DNA of 64,000 nucleotides from Haematobia irritans. Its lineage: Eukaryota; Arthropoda; Insecta; Diptera; Muscidae. The notes below the pieces were generated by a model that had not been told where the DNA came from, did not search any database, and saw only the letters and a program-made list of their open reading frames with translations. How positions within the stretch are numbered: the stretch's first letter is position 1; the number at the start of each line of letters is the position of its first letter. Positions 1 to 9,784 of the stretch are shown here, in pieces. The stretch lies in NCBI RefSeq assembly GCF_050003625.1, contig NC_134400.1, positions 195,437,918 to 195,501,917 on the forward strand, read 5' to 3'. Position numbers and translations under genes: made by a program.

Positions 1-300
1 TGGAATGGAAAATAGAAAAACAAATATTTATTGATTTCTTTCTATTGTTCCTGTCCTCTACAGGATTGATTGACTCGTATCTACTATGAATATCTTACTG
101 GCTAAGGGAATCTTGACAAATGAATTGGCTGAGTATGTGAGTGAAACCATGTAAGGGGAAACTTTATTTAGAATAAAGCAACACCTAGAGAGACAGAGTG
201 GACACGTTTCATGGACACACCTTAAGCTATCCATACCAAAGGGATTATGGAAAACGCACTGGAAGAACTAAAAGAAAATAAATCTGTTTCCTCATCGGTG
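1..300. other. single-copy intergenic or intronic DNA
   Basis: No coding frame, RNA gene or repeat family that recurs in this window is visible here. The stretch ends abruptly where the 29-mer array begins at CTATAGAAAA. Confidence 0.5.
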
Positions 301-632
301 GCTCTATAGAAAATTTTGCAAAATTTTATTTCTATAGAAAATTTTGTCTAAAATTTGATTTCTATAAAAAAAAAATTGTCAAAATTTTTATTTCTATAAA
401 AAATTTTGTCAAAATTTTATTTCTATAGAAAATTTTGTCAAAAATTTTATTTCTTTACCGAATTTTGTCAAGAATTTTATTTCTATACCGAATTTTGTCA
501 AAATTTTATTTCTATAGAAAATTTTGTCAAAAATTTTATTTCTTTACCGAATTTTATTAAAATTTTATTTCTATAGAAAACTTTGTCAAAATTTATTTCT
601 ATAGAAAATTTTGTCAGAATTTTATTTCTATA
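301..632 (+). repeat. 29-base tandem repeat array, forward orientation
   Basis: About eleven units of a 29-base monomer made of two blocks, the 12-base perfect palindrome TTTCTATAGAAA and the near-palindrome AATTTTGTCAAAATT. The GTC centre defines what I call forward orientation. Units carry substitutions (for example TTTACCGAATTTTG) and small indels. The array is interrupted at the TATA centre of a unit by MITE-1 and continues at 983. Confidence 0.95.
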
Positions 633-980
633 CACAGAAAAAAATTTCACGAAAAATTTTCTTGTTGTTAAATTTTTTGTAAGACCATCTTATTCTTTAT
701 TTTTGGTTATTTTTAGATCTGTTTTTCCAATTAAAATTTTAATTGAGTTTTAAAAAATATTCAATTAAAAATTTAATTGATTCAACAAATTTTTTAATTG
801 AAACAAAAATCAGTCACATAAATTAATAGTATCAATAATTTTTTTTAATTGATCCAATTAATTTTTCAATTGACCTTCAATTTATACTATAATTTCTGTG
901 ATTGAAGACATTTCAATTATTGGATTCAATCAATTGGATCAAGTAATTTCGTGATTGAATCAGAAAAAAAAAATTGTGTG
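633..980. mobile_element. MITE-1 copy 1, TA-flanked non-autonomous element
   Basis: A 348-base AT-rich element lies between directly repeated TA dinucleotides (631-632 and 981-982). Its ends are roughly inverted: CACAGAAAAAAA at the left, and CACACAATTTTTTT when the right end is read on the minus strand. The interior is full of complementary tracts of the AATTAATT and CAATTGA type, so the whole element can fold. It has no coding capacity. The flanks rejoin as TTTCTATAGAAAA, the palindromic half of the 29-mer. A TA target and foldback structure suggest mobilisation by a Tc1/mariner-superfamily transposase, which is inference. Confidence 0.8.
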
Positions 981-982
981 TA

Positions 983-1304
983 GAAAATTCTATCAACTTT
1001 TTATTTTTATAGAGAATTCTATCTATCAACATTTTATTTCTATAGAAACATTTGTCAAAATTGTATTTCTATAGAAAATTTTGTAAACAATCTTATTTCT
1101 ATAGGAAATTTTGTCAAAATATTATTTCTATAGAACATTTTGTAAAGAAATTATTTCTACAGAGAATGTTGTCAAAATTTGACTTTAATAGAAAATTTTG
1201 TCAAAATTTAATTTCTATAGAAAATTTTGTCAAAATTTAATTTCTATAGAAAATTTTGTCAAAATATTATTTTTATGAAACATTTTGTCAACATTTTATT
1301 TCTA
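983..1304 (+). repeat. 29-base tandem repeat array, forward orientation
   Basis: Continuation of the array after MITE-1, with about eleven forward units such as TTTCTATAGAAAATTTTGTC. It ends at the TA where MITE-2 is inserted (1303-1304). Open frames over this stretch are repeat artefacts. Confidence 0.95.
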
Positions 1305-2271
1305 CACGGTTGAAAAAGACTGTTTTTCATATGTTTGGCTATAAACATTATATGTTTGGAACACAAATTTTTAAACACAATATTTTTGAGTGCAAGCATA
1401 TAATGTTCATAAACTAGCATAAAATGTTTGGGACATATATGTTAATATGTTAGAACATATTATGTTTGGGACATAAAATGTTTGTAAATATAATATGCTT
1501 GGATGCAAACATATATTAATTTAGAAATAGCCTATAAACATATATGTGTTTAGTAGATTGGAGCGCTATTTAACAGGGAGCGATATTGAATTAAGTTGGT
1601 GGTTGTTGCTTGTTATTACAAAATTAACATTTTATTTTTCCTTTGGCAGCTACTTCTTTGATCCTTACAAACTGTGTGGTCCGCTCTTCGAATCCCCGTC
1701 CGGCAAAAAGTAAAATTAAAATAAAATAAAAAATCATAAAATTGAATAATTTCTTCTACAATGTTTGTATTACAGAAAAAAAGGAACTAAAAAATCTCGT
1801 GGAAGTGAGAAAGATGTCGGGGAATATACAATTGGTCAGAAACAAAATTTTGAGCATTCAGGTCGAAAACCTATGTTGTTAGCACCTATATTACCTGTTT
1901 ATTTTCATAATTCATTATGATTGTAAATATATAAATAAATAAATAAAATTTTGAGCACAATATTGTTTGGGAGAATTTTTTTTAAGCATATAATATTTTT
2001 GGGTGCAAAAAGCTTCCAAACATATTATATGTTCACATAATAACATATTGTTTTTTGGAAGACAACATTATTGAATTTGGATGCAAAAATACAAAATGTT
2101 TGGAAGTTAGACTACCCAAACATATATTGTTTAGACCAATATGCTTTCAAACATTTTATATATTGGAAGAGATCAAACATATAAATGTTTGGGCAATACC
2201 CAAAAATGTATATGCTTGAAGCAAAATATGTTTGGGAGTATATGTTACAGAAGCGATTTTTTGTGAGCGTG
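1305..2271 (+). mobile_element. MITE-2 copy 1, ~967-base non-autonomous DNA element
   Basis: The element starts CACGGTTGAAAAAGAC and ends TTTTTTGTGAGCGTG, with TA on both sides (1303-1304, 2272-2273), so the empty site is again TTTCTATAGAGAA of the 29-mer. The second copy at 27287-29738, in inverse orientation, defines the same two ends. Both subterminal regions carry many copies of ATGTTTGG or its complement CCAAACAT, more than ten in all, a pattern typical of transposase-binding subterminal repeats. The middle holds a segment (about 1556-1712) with a tRNA box-B-like TTCGAATCC. No transposase is encoded. Confidence 0.85.
1600..1715 (+). other. tRNA-like or SINE-like segment inside MITE-2
   Basis: This internal segment reads TTTGATCCTTACAAACTG, a short gap, then CTCTTCGAATCCCCGTCCGG. 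TTCGAATCC matches the core of the RNA polymerase III B box, and the CCGTCCGGCA end looks like a tRNA acceptor side. No convincing A box or complete cloverleaf can be drawn, so it is a captured tRNA-like fragment at most. It is conserved in the second MITE-2 copy (29330-29400, minus strand), with GTTCGAATCC there. Confidence 0.35.
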
Positions 2272-2273
2272 TA

Positions 2274-2823
2274 TAGAGAATTCTATCAAAATTTTATTTC
2301 TATAGAGAACTCTATCAAAATTTTATTTCTATAGAAAATTCTATCAAAATTTTATTTCTAAAAAAATTTTGTCAAATTTTTATTCCTATATAAAATTTTG
2401 TCTAAATTTTATTTCTATAAAAAATTTTGTCAAAATTTAATTTCTATAGAAAATTTTATCTTAATTTTATTCCTATAGAAAATTTTGTTAAAATTTTATT
2501 TCTATAGAAAGTTTTGTCAAAATTTTATTTCTACAGAAAATTCTATTTAAATGTTATTTCTATAGAGAATTCTATCAAAGTTTTACTTCTATAAAAAATT
2601 TTGTCAAAATTTTATTTCGATAGAAAATTTTGTCAAAATTTTTTTTCTATAAAAAATTTTGTCAAAATTTTATTTCGATAGAAAATTTTGTCAAAATTTT
2701 ATTTCGATAGAAAATTTTGTCAAAATTTGATTTCTATAGAAAATTTTGTCAAAATTTTATTTCTATAGACAATTTTGTCAAAATTTGATTTCTATAGACA
2801 ATTTTGTCAAAATTGTATTTCTA
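2274..2823 (+). repeat. 29-base tandem repeat array, forward orientation
   Basis: About nineteen forward units between MITE-2 and MITE-3. Variants include ATTTCGATAG in place of ATTTCTATAG at several consecutive units near 2616-2710, a sign of local homogenisation. The array ends at the TA (2822-2823) that receives MITE-3. Confidence 0.95.
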
Positions 2824-3238
2824 CACTCGAAAAAGAGTGAACTCTCTATTTCACTAAAGCCATATTACTTTATATTAGTTAATAGAATCATTATGTTTGG
2901 AAAAAGTTTATTTTAGTCAAATAATGTTTTGCGTATGTTAGTTAAATGAACTAAACAATGGGAAAAAGTTATACACAAATAAAGCATAAAGATTTCCTAA
3001 GATAAAGCATAAAGATTTCCTAAGATATAAAGCATAAGATTTCTTTAACTACTGAAAAAATTTAGTTATGTCTAATAAATTTTCTTGAATTTGTCGAAAA
3101 AAATTTACTTGTTTTTGCCATATCGGAGTGATGCCAGCGCTTGTAATACCGTTTAGTTAAAATTTTCTAAAAAAGTTCCAAATTTTCTAAAATTAATCGA
3201 AAGTTATCTTTCCTGGTGGGTTCACTGTTTTTTCAGTG
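2824..3238. mobile_element. MITE-3 copy 1, 415-base TIR element
   Basis: Terminal inverted repeats are clear: the left end reads CACTCGAAAAAGAGTGAAC and the right end, on the minus strand, CACTGAAAAAACAGTGAAC. TA flanks both sides (2822-2823, 3239-3240), and the flanks rejoin as TTTCTATAGAAAA. A short internal direct repeat, AAAGCATAAAGATTTCCTAAG, occurs near 2985-3030. There is no coding capacity. Confidence 0.85.
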
Positions 3239-3377
3239 TATAGAAAATTTTGTAAACAATCTTATTTCTATAGGAAATATTGTCAAAATTTTATTTCTAT
3301 AGAAAATGTTGTAAAAATTTTATTTCTATAGAACATTTTGTAAAAAAATTATTTCTACAGAAAAATTTGTCAACATT
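3239..3377 (+). repeat. 29-base tandem repeat, short forward remnant
   Basis: About five forward units that continue the array after MITE-3. The array then gives way to unrelated sequence at GTTTTGGAATACTAAAATAAC. Confidence 0.9.
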
Positions 3378-4564
3378 GTTTTGGAATACTAAAATAACAC
3401 CTCTTATTGGTGACCCCTTGATGTTAACCCTATTGAACCTTTTTGCAAAAAAAAAAAATAAACTAAAATAAAAATGAACTTTCAAAATGTTGCAAAGCTA
3501 ATTAACATTTAGTTTTAAAACACTAAAACACTAAAACCTCAAAGTCTTGAGGCTATCACACAATTCAGAGTTTGGATTTTTAGGAAATAGCAAGGACCCA
3601 ATATTACATAGCAGCGGGCAACCAACGTTCCATACCAAAATTTGTAACTTGCATACTTTGTCATAATATCTACCACTACATGGAGTCAGATTTGACATTT
3701 TAACCCAAACGTCACGATTTCTCACAAAACGTCGTTTTTACTCCAATCTCCAAGATTCCTTTGCAAATCATAGAAGGGCAAAATAGCTAAGGTTACGCCT
3801 TCCTTTAACGGTATAACTAACCTAGGTTGTGGCAATTTGTTAATTAAATTCAGATTTCATGATGTGAAACACCCTGTAAATGAAAATAAACGAAATAAAA
3901 TTCCGCCCCAACCAACAATCAATGCAACTCAGGAACTCATATCATATGCAAGCAACATCATATCAACCAACAACAACAACAACAATAAGACAATATTTGG
4001 CCACTATCATCATCCACATCAACATCATCTCTCTTTTTCTCTAAAGACAAGCAGTATTTGTTGTATTGCAACAATTTCGGTTGCACGATTTGTGTGTTAT
4101 GTGTGGGTGAGAGAGAGAGAGTCAAAGAGGAGATGCAAATAATTTGCATAATGCTACTTCAATCTCTAAGATGAATAGAGGAAACAAATGTAGAGGATTA
4201 CACCATGTATTAACCTCAGCGATGGTGGATTTCCCCACTCACATAGGAAAACATGAAACTAAACGTAATGAAATGAAAAAAAAAAATAATTCCCGTAATA
4301 CCACCATATGTTGCAGCAAACAAACACACTTACAGGCTCACCTCTATATACAAATGTTGATTTGAATGGTGTTGCTTCTTAGAGCTGCTTGCAAATACTC
4401 CAAGATTTCACATTTGCAAGATCTCTTATGGTTTGATGACTTGGATATTTTGCAGATGGGATTTTTTGTTTTTGCACAGTGGTCTAAAAAGGAACTCTTG
4501 GTTGTTATTAGACAACTAGGCATTTTAATTTATTTATTTATTTTATGTAAATGAAACAAGTATA
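3378..4564. other. mostly single-copy non-coding DNA
   Basis: This stretch has a short A-rich tract (3446-3476), a (CAA)n run near 3966-3985, GAGAGAGAGAG at 4109-4120 and otherwise no repeat shared with the window. Open frames here are under about 100 codons, low in complexity, and show no family resemblance. The mix of CAA and GAGA motifs is common in fly introns and 5' regions, but no promoter or exon can be assigned. Confidence 0.5.
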
Positions 4565-4566
4565 TA

Positions 4567-4877
4567 CACAGAAAAAAATTTCACGAAAAATTTTCCAATT
4601 AAAATCTTAATTGAGATTTAAAAAATATTCAATTAAAAATTTAATTGAATCAACAAATTTTTAATTGAAATAAAAATCAATAACACAAATTAATAGTATC
4701 AATTAATTTTGTAATTGGATCAATTAATTTTTTAATTGGATCAATTAATTTTTTAATTGACTGTAAATTAATTTTTTTAATTGATACTATCATTTCTGTG
4801 ATTGAAGGCATCTCAATTAAAAAATTAATTGGATCAATTAATTTCGTGATTGAATCAGAAAAATATTTTTTTGTGTG
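4567..4877. mobile_element. MITE-1 copy 2
   Basis: Full-length 311-base copy with the same left end (CACAGAAAAAAATTTCACG) and right end (TTTTTTTGTGTG) as copy 1, flanked by TA (4565-4566, 4878-4879). It lies outside the 29-mer arrays, which shows the family is not restricted to them. The central AATTAATT tracts differ in number between copies. Confidence 0.8.
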
Positions 4878-4989
4878 TACAGCAAAAAATTCTCAAACTT
4901 GTTTGGACCATCTTTCAGAGGTTTCACAGTATATGAAAATTATTATTGGAACTGGTGGATAATGTTAAAATTGTGAAAATGGAAATTGT

Positions 4990-5230
4990 TTGAAAAACAC
5001 TTAGTTCTACATTGACAACAGTAAACTGTTTTATAGCACGTCATGCGAAAATTGAACTAAATTGTACTCGACATTTTGAGATTTCCACAAAACGATTTTA
5101 TACCATGTTCCTGGTACTTTTTAACTTTTTAAATACAACTCATAAAATTACACCCTCACATAGAAGAAAAAATGAAATAACGAATAAAGAAACAAATCAT
5201 TACCATTTTTACCATACTGTAGTCATGGTT
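4990..5230 (+). repeat. relic of a MITE-3-related repeat
   Basis: This stretch aligns by eye with 24888-25100 over some 200 bases, for example GTAAACTGTTTTATAG versus GTGAACTGTTTTATAG, and CATTTTGAGATTTCCACAAA in both. The copy at 24.9 kb has a MITE-3-type left end. No clear ends are visible here, so it is a decayed fragment. Confidence 0.6.
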
Positions 5231-5309
5231 GCCACAGTTGGTAGAATTCTATCAATAATGGTAGATTTTTTATTATTTGGTAGATTGGTAGAATGCTTGA
5301 TGCTTTGTT

Positions 5310-6712
5310 AAATTTTTCAAAATATTCCTAAAATTTCTTATAGAATTAAAATTATTACAAAATTTTCGACAGAAATTAAAATTTTGACCAAATTTTCTAT
5401 AGAATTACAATTTTGACAAAATTTTCTAAAGAAATAAATCTTTTACAAAATTTCCTATAAAAATAACATTTTCAGCAAAATTTTCTATAGAAATAAAATT
5501 CTAAAAAAAAAATTAAATTTTGATAAAATTTTCTATAGAAATAAAATTCTGAAAAGAAATACAGTTTTGATAACATTTTCTTTAGGAAAAAAAATTTAGT
5601 AAAATTTTCTCCAGGAATAAAATTTCACCAAAATTTTCTATAGGCATAAAATTTCGACAAATTGCTTTATAAAAATAAATTTCGACAAAATTTTCTATAT
5701 AAATAAAATTTTGACACAATTTTCTATATCAACAAAACTTTCTCTATGAACAAAATTTTCTATAAAACTAAAATTTCGACAAAATTTTCTATACAACTAT
5801 AAATTGCTTTATAAAAATAAATTTCGACAAGATTTTCTATAGAAATACAATTTTGACAAAATTTCCTATAGAAATAAAATTTTGGCAAAATATTCAATGA
5901 AAATAAAATTTTGACAAAATTTTATATAAATATAAAATTTTGAAAAAATTTCGTATAGAAATAAAATTTTGACAAATTTTTCTATAAAAAAATTGATAAA
6001 ATTGTCTTTAGAAATAAAATTTTTATTGAATTTTCTGTAGAAATAAAATTCTGACAAAATTTTCTATAAAAGTAAAATTTATAGAAAAAAAGTAAAAAAA
6101 AATTTAACAAAATTTTCTATAGGAATAAAATATTGATAGAATTTTCTATAGAAAAAACATTTTGAAAGAATTTTCTATAGAAATAAAATTTTGACAAAAT
6201 GTTCCATAAAAATAATATTTTGACAAAATGTTCTATAGAAATAAAATTTTGACAAAATTTTCTATAGAAGTAAAATTTTGACAATACCCTCTATAGAAAT
6301 AAACTTTATTTATTTATTTATTTATAGTTGATACTAAATTTATAGTAAATATAATATTAGTATAAAGATATAAAAAAGCATTGGCAACTGAGGCCATCAG
6401 CTAAAGAAATAAACTTTTTCACAAAATTATCTATAGAAAAAAAATTTTAACAAACATTTTCTTTAGAAATAAAAATTTTACAAAATTTTATAAAGAAATA
6501 AAATTTTGAAAAAAAATTTCTATAGAAATAAAACTTTCTCTATGAATAAAATTTTAATACAATTTTCTCTAGTAATAAAATTTCAACAAAATTTTCTATA
6601 GAAATAAAATTTTGACCAAAATTTTCATTAGAAATAAAAATTTGATAAAAATTTCCGTATCAATAAAAACTTTACAAAAATTTATATAGAAATAAAATTT
6701 TGACAGTATATA
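5310..6712 (-). repeat. 29-base tandem repeat array, reverse orientation, diverged
   Basis: Here the 29-mer reads TTTCTATAGAAATAAAATTT then TGACAAAATT, the reverse complement of the 0.3-3.4 kb arrays. Many units are diverged. Segment 6031 to about 6700 is repeated from 6944 onward. Open frames such as the one near 5866-6057 are repeat artefacts. Confidence 0.92.
6308..6404 (-). mobile_element. LINE or SINE tail insertion with 13-base target duplication
   Basis: A 97-base insert lies between direct repeats AGAAATAAACTTT (6295-6307 and 6405-6417). On the minus strand it ends in ATAAATAAATAAATAAA, a short-repeat tail of the kind left by several non-LTR clades, and starts TAGCTGATGGCCTCAGTTGC. 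The later array copy near 7228-7250 shows the same site without the insert. The insertion is therefore a recent, heavily 5'-truncated retroposition event. The source element is not present in the window. Confidence 0.75.
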
Positions 6713-6943
6713 CACAGAAAAAAATGTCACGAAAATTTTTCCAATTAAAATCTAAATTGAGTTTAAAAAAAAAATTCAATTAAAAATTTAATTGAATCAA
6801 CAAATTTTTAATTGAAATAAAATCAATAACACAAATTAATAGTATCAATTAATTTTTTAATTGGATCAATTAATTTTTTAATTGACTGTCAATTAATTTT
6901 TTAATTGATACTATCATTTCTGTGATTCAAGACATTTCAATTG
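6713..6943. mobile_element. MITE-1 copy 3, right end missing
   Basis: The left end (TATACACAGAAAAAAATG) and interior match MITE-1, but the sequence stops after GACATTTCAATTG and runs straight into AATTTTCTGTAGAAATAAAA, the same sequence found at about 6031. The right terminus is lost at a duplication junction with ATTG microhomology. Confidence 0.8.
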
Positions 6944-8215
6944 AATTTTCTGTAGAAATAAAATTCTGACAAAATTTTCTATAAAAGTAAAATTTATAGA
7001 AAAAAGTAAAAAAAAATTTTAACAAAATTTTCTATAGGAATAAAATATTGATAGAATTTTCTATAGAAAAAACATTTTGATAGAACTTTCTATAGAAGTA
7101 GAATTTTTACAAAATTTTCTATAGAAATAAAATTTTGACAAAATGTTCCATAAAACTAATATTTTGACAAAATGTTCTACAGAAATAAAATTTAGACAAA
7201 ATTTTCTATAGAAGTAAAATTTTGACAATACTTTCTATAGAAATAAACTTTTTTCACAAAATTATCTATAGAAATAAAATTTTTGATAAAAATTTTCTTT
7301 AGAAATAAAAATTTTACAAAATTTTATATAGAAATAAAATTTTGAAAAAAAAATTCTATAGAAATAAAACTTTCTCTATATAATAAAATTTTAATAAAAT
7401 TTTCTCTAGTAATAAAATTTCGACAAAATTTTCTATAGAAATAAAATTTTGATAAAAATTTTCTTTAGAAATAAAAATTTGATAAAAAATTCCATATCAA
7501 TAAAAAATTTATATAGAAATAAAATTTTGACAAAATTTTCTATAAAAAATAAATTTTGACAAAATTTTTTATAAAACTAAAATTTCGACAAAATTATCTA
7601 TAAAACTTAAATTTCAACAAGTTTTTCTGTACAGTTTTGACAAAATCAGCTATAGAAATAAAATTTTGACAAAATATTTTATGCAAATAAAATTTTGACA
7701 AAATATTCTATGAAAATTAAATTTTGACAAAATTTTATATAAATATAAAATTTTTAAAAAATTTTCTATAGAAATAAAATTTTGACAAATTTTTCTATAA
7801 AAATTTTCTTTACAAAGAAAAATTTTATATAGAAATTAAAATTTTACAACATTTTATATAGAAATAAAAATTTTACAAAATTTTATATAGAAATAAAATT
7901 TTGAAAAAAAAATATCTATAGAAATAAAACTTTCTCTATATAATAAAATTTTAATAAAATTTTGTCTAGTAATGAAATTTCGACAAAATTTTCTATAGAA
8001 ATAAAATTTTGATAAAAATTTTCTTTAGAAATAAATATAAAATTTTTTCAAAATTTTCTATAGAAATAAATTTTTTACAAAATTTTCTATAAAACAATTG
8101 ATATAATTGTCTTTTGAATTAAAATTTTGACAAAATTTCCTATAGAAATAAAGTTGTGACAAAATTTCCTATAGAAATAAAATTTTGACAAAATTTACCA
8201 TACGAATATACCATC
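6944..8215 (-). repeat. 29-base tandem repeat array, second copy of a 0.9 kb block
   Basis: The first 600 bases repeat 6031-6708 closely, including unusual stretches such as AAAAGTAAAATTTATAG and TTTCTCTAGTAATAAAATTTC. The copy lacks the 6308-6404 insertion and MITE-1. Beyond about 7560 the array is more diverged and ends at CCATCAAATACCATTTTGAC. Confidence 0.9.
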
Positions 8216-9394
8216 AAATACCATTTTGACAGCTAAGAGGAAAAAGATGCAGGTTCGATTGTCGAGCCTAAAATTACTCTCGGCAACCTCTACAGGGAAA
8301 CATCAAGGACGACAGTTAAGAACGACGATATGCTTATTATCTCGGTTGTAGAGGACAAAAACGGTGGACGTGATTGTGTCAACGCAGATTTGAGAAAATT
8401 GCCTGCCTATTACGATCGCTGAGATGCAGGCCGTAGCATCTAAACTATTCCGAATTGAAACTCGAATGCAAGCGGATGAGAATGATCTTCTGGAACTTCA
8501 AAACTGACCAGAACAAGTGATATGTCTACATTTCAATTGAAGCACATACTCCAAACGAGACTGAGGTACAAGAATATGGGACGGCTCAAAATGTTTGTCT
8601 ATGACAGATGCCATATTCCTTCGCAACATTTTCACCAATAAACATTTTCTTCAATACTTTGTAGAATTCCAATCCAGTGTGCAGTAATGAATATTACCGT
8701 ACACATTTTGTTTTTTTTTTTTTTTGCAACTATGAGGAAATCCAACAGAAACAAACGGAAAACGTAACTGTTACTCATGTTGTAATGCCTGGTGAATGAT
8801 GTGATGATGGTGGTGAAGAGCTGAAGGAGAAGGAACAAAACGAGCAACACCAACCATGCAACTTCATAGCAGGAAAAAGAAAATGAAAAAGTGCACAAGA
8901 AGTCGATGTACTAGAAAAGTTGAATACTTTTTCCTCTGCATAGGAGGCCAATGAAACTGTTGCACATGCGCATGCGCACCTTTCTACTTTGGCAATATAG
9001 ACATGCAGAGGAGTTGCTCTATGACGATTGTATTCAGGCAAACTGTTGCTTTCATATCAGCATTGTAGTTTTGTTGCAAGTGATGGTGGTTGATGTTGTT
9101 ATTGTGGTTTTGTTGTTGTTGTTGTTGTTGATATAAATGGTATGTTGTAATGTTATGTAAGATTTGCAATGAAATGGAAAACACACTCTAACGAAAAAGA
9201 AAGAAACTGAAAACAAGAGAAAAGGAAAATCAAAGAAAACTATTTTTCCCACTTCAAAGATAGAAACTCTAAATGGAAATAAAAATGATAGAGTCTTAAA
9301 GTTGATTATCTTGATCGTTTATTGAACTTTGAAAATCCAGACAGAGAGATTAAAAGTAAACTTAAAATTATTTAAGAAATATAAGAGGTACTTG
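8216..9394. other. single-copy stretch, no gene recognised
   Basis: From 8240 to 8600 the base composition is more balanced than in the arrays, which could indicate an old coding or retroelement relic, but no frame over 90 codons or familiar motif is visible. From 8640 to 9300 there are T- and CAA/TTG-type simple runs (for example TTGTTGTTGTTG at 9113-9130). Treat it as non-coding. Confidence 0.4.
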
Positions 9395-9590
9395 GACAAG
9401 ATTTCCTATAGAAATAATATTTTGACAAAATTTTCTATAGAAAAAAAATTTTGAAAAAAAATTATACAAAGCATTGAATTTTCAATAGAAAAAATGACAA
9501 AATTTCTATAGAAATATATTCTTTCTATAGATATAAGATTTTGAAAGAAAAATGTTACATCTATAGAAATACAATTTTATTGTTGTTTTT
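9395..9590 (-). repeat. 29-base repeat, short reverse fragment
   Basis: About six decayed reverse-orientation units immediately before dispersed repeat D. Confidence 0.8.
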
Positions 9591-9770
9591 GATCTCAGCT
9601 TAAAACCATGAATTGACTAAACTACAAATGTAGCTTAACCAACAGAGGAAAAGTATGCTTGTCAAATGTATTTGGGCAAAGCCCTATAGACTGCAAGATG
9701 GTTGGATGTACAGCTGTTTCGGAATTACCACAATCCTCATCACCATCCTCTACATGCAGCAAGGAAAGCA
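9590..9770 (-). repeat. dispersed repeat D, copy 1
   Basis: About 180 bases containing GCTTAAAACCATG, AACCAACAGAGGAAAA, TTTGGGCAAAGCCCTAT and GACTGCAAGATGGTTGGATG. The same segment occurs at 23740-23935 (same orientation) and 47038-47230 (opposite). All three copies abut 29-mer arrays. No termini, coding potential or tRNA-like promoter was recognised, so the class is unknown. Confidence 0.75.
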
Positions 9771-9784
9771 TGGAAAGCTTCATT

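Noticed and set aside
8240..8620. Possible retroelement or host exon because of balanced composition
   Set aside because: No frame of useful length and no motif. Left as unassigned.
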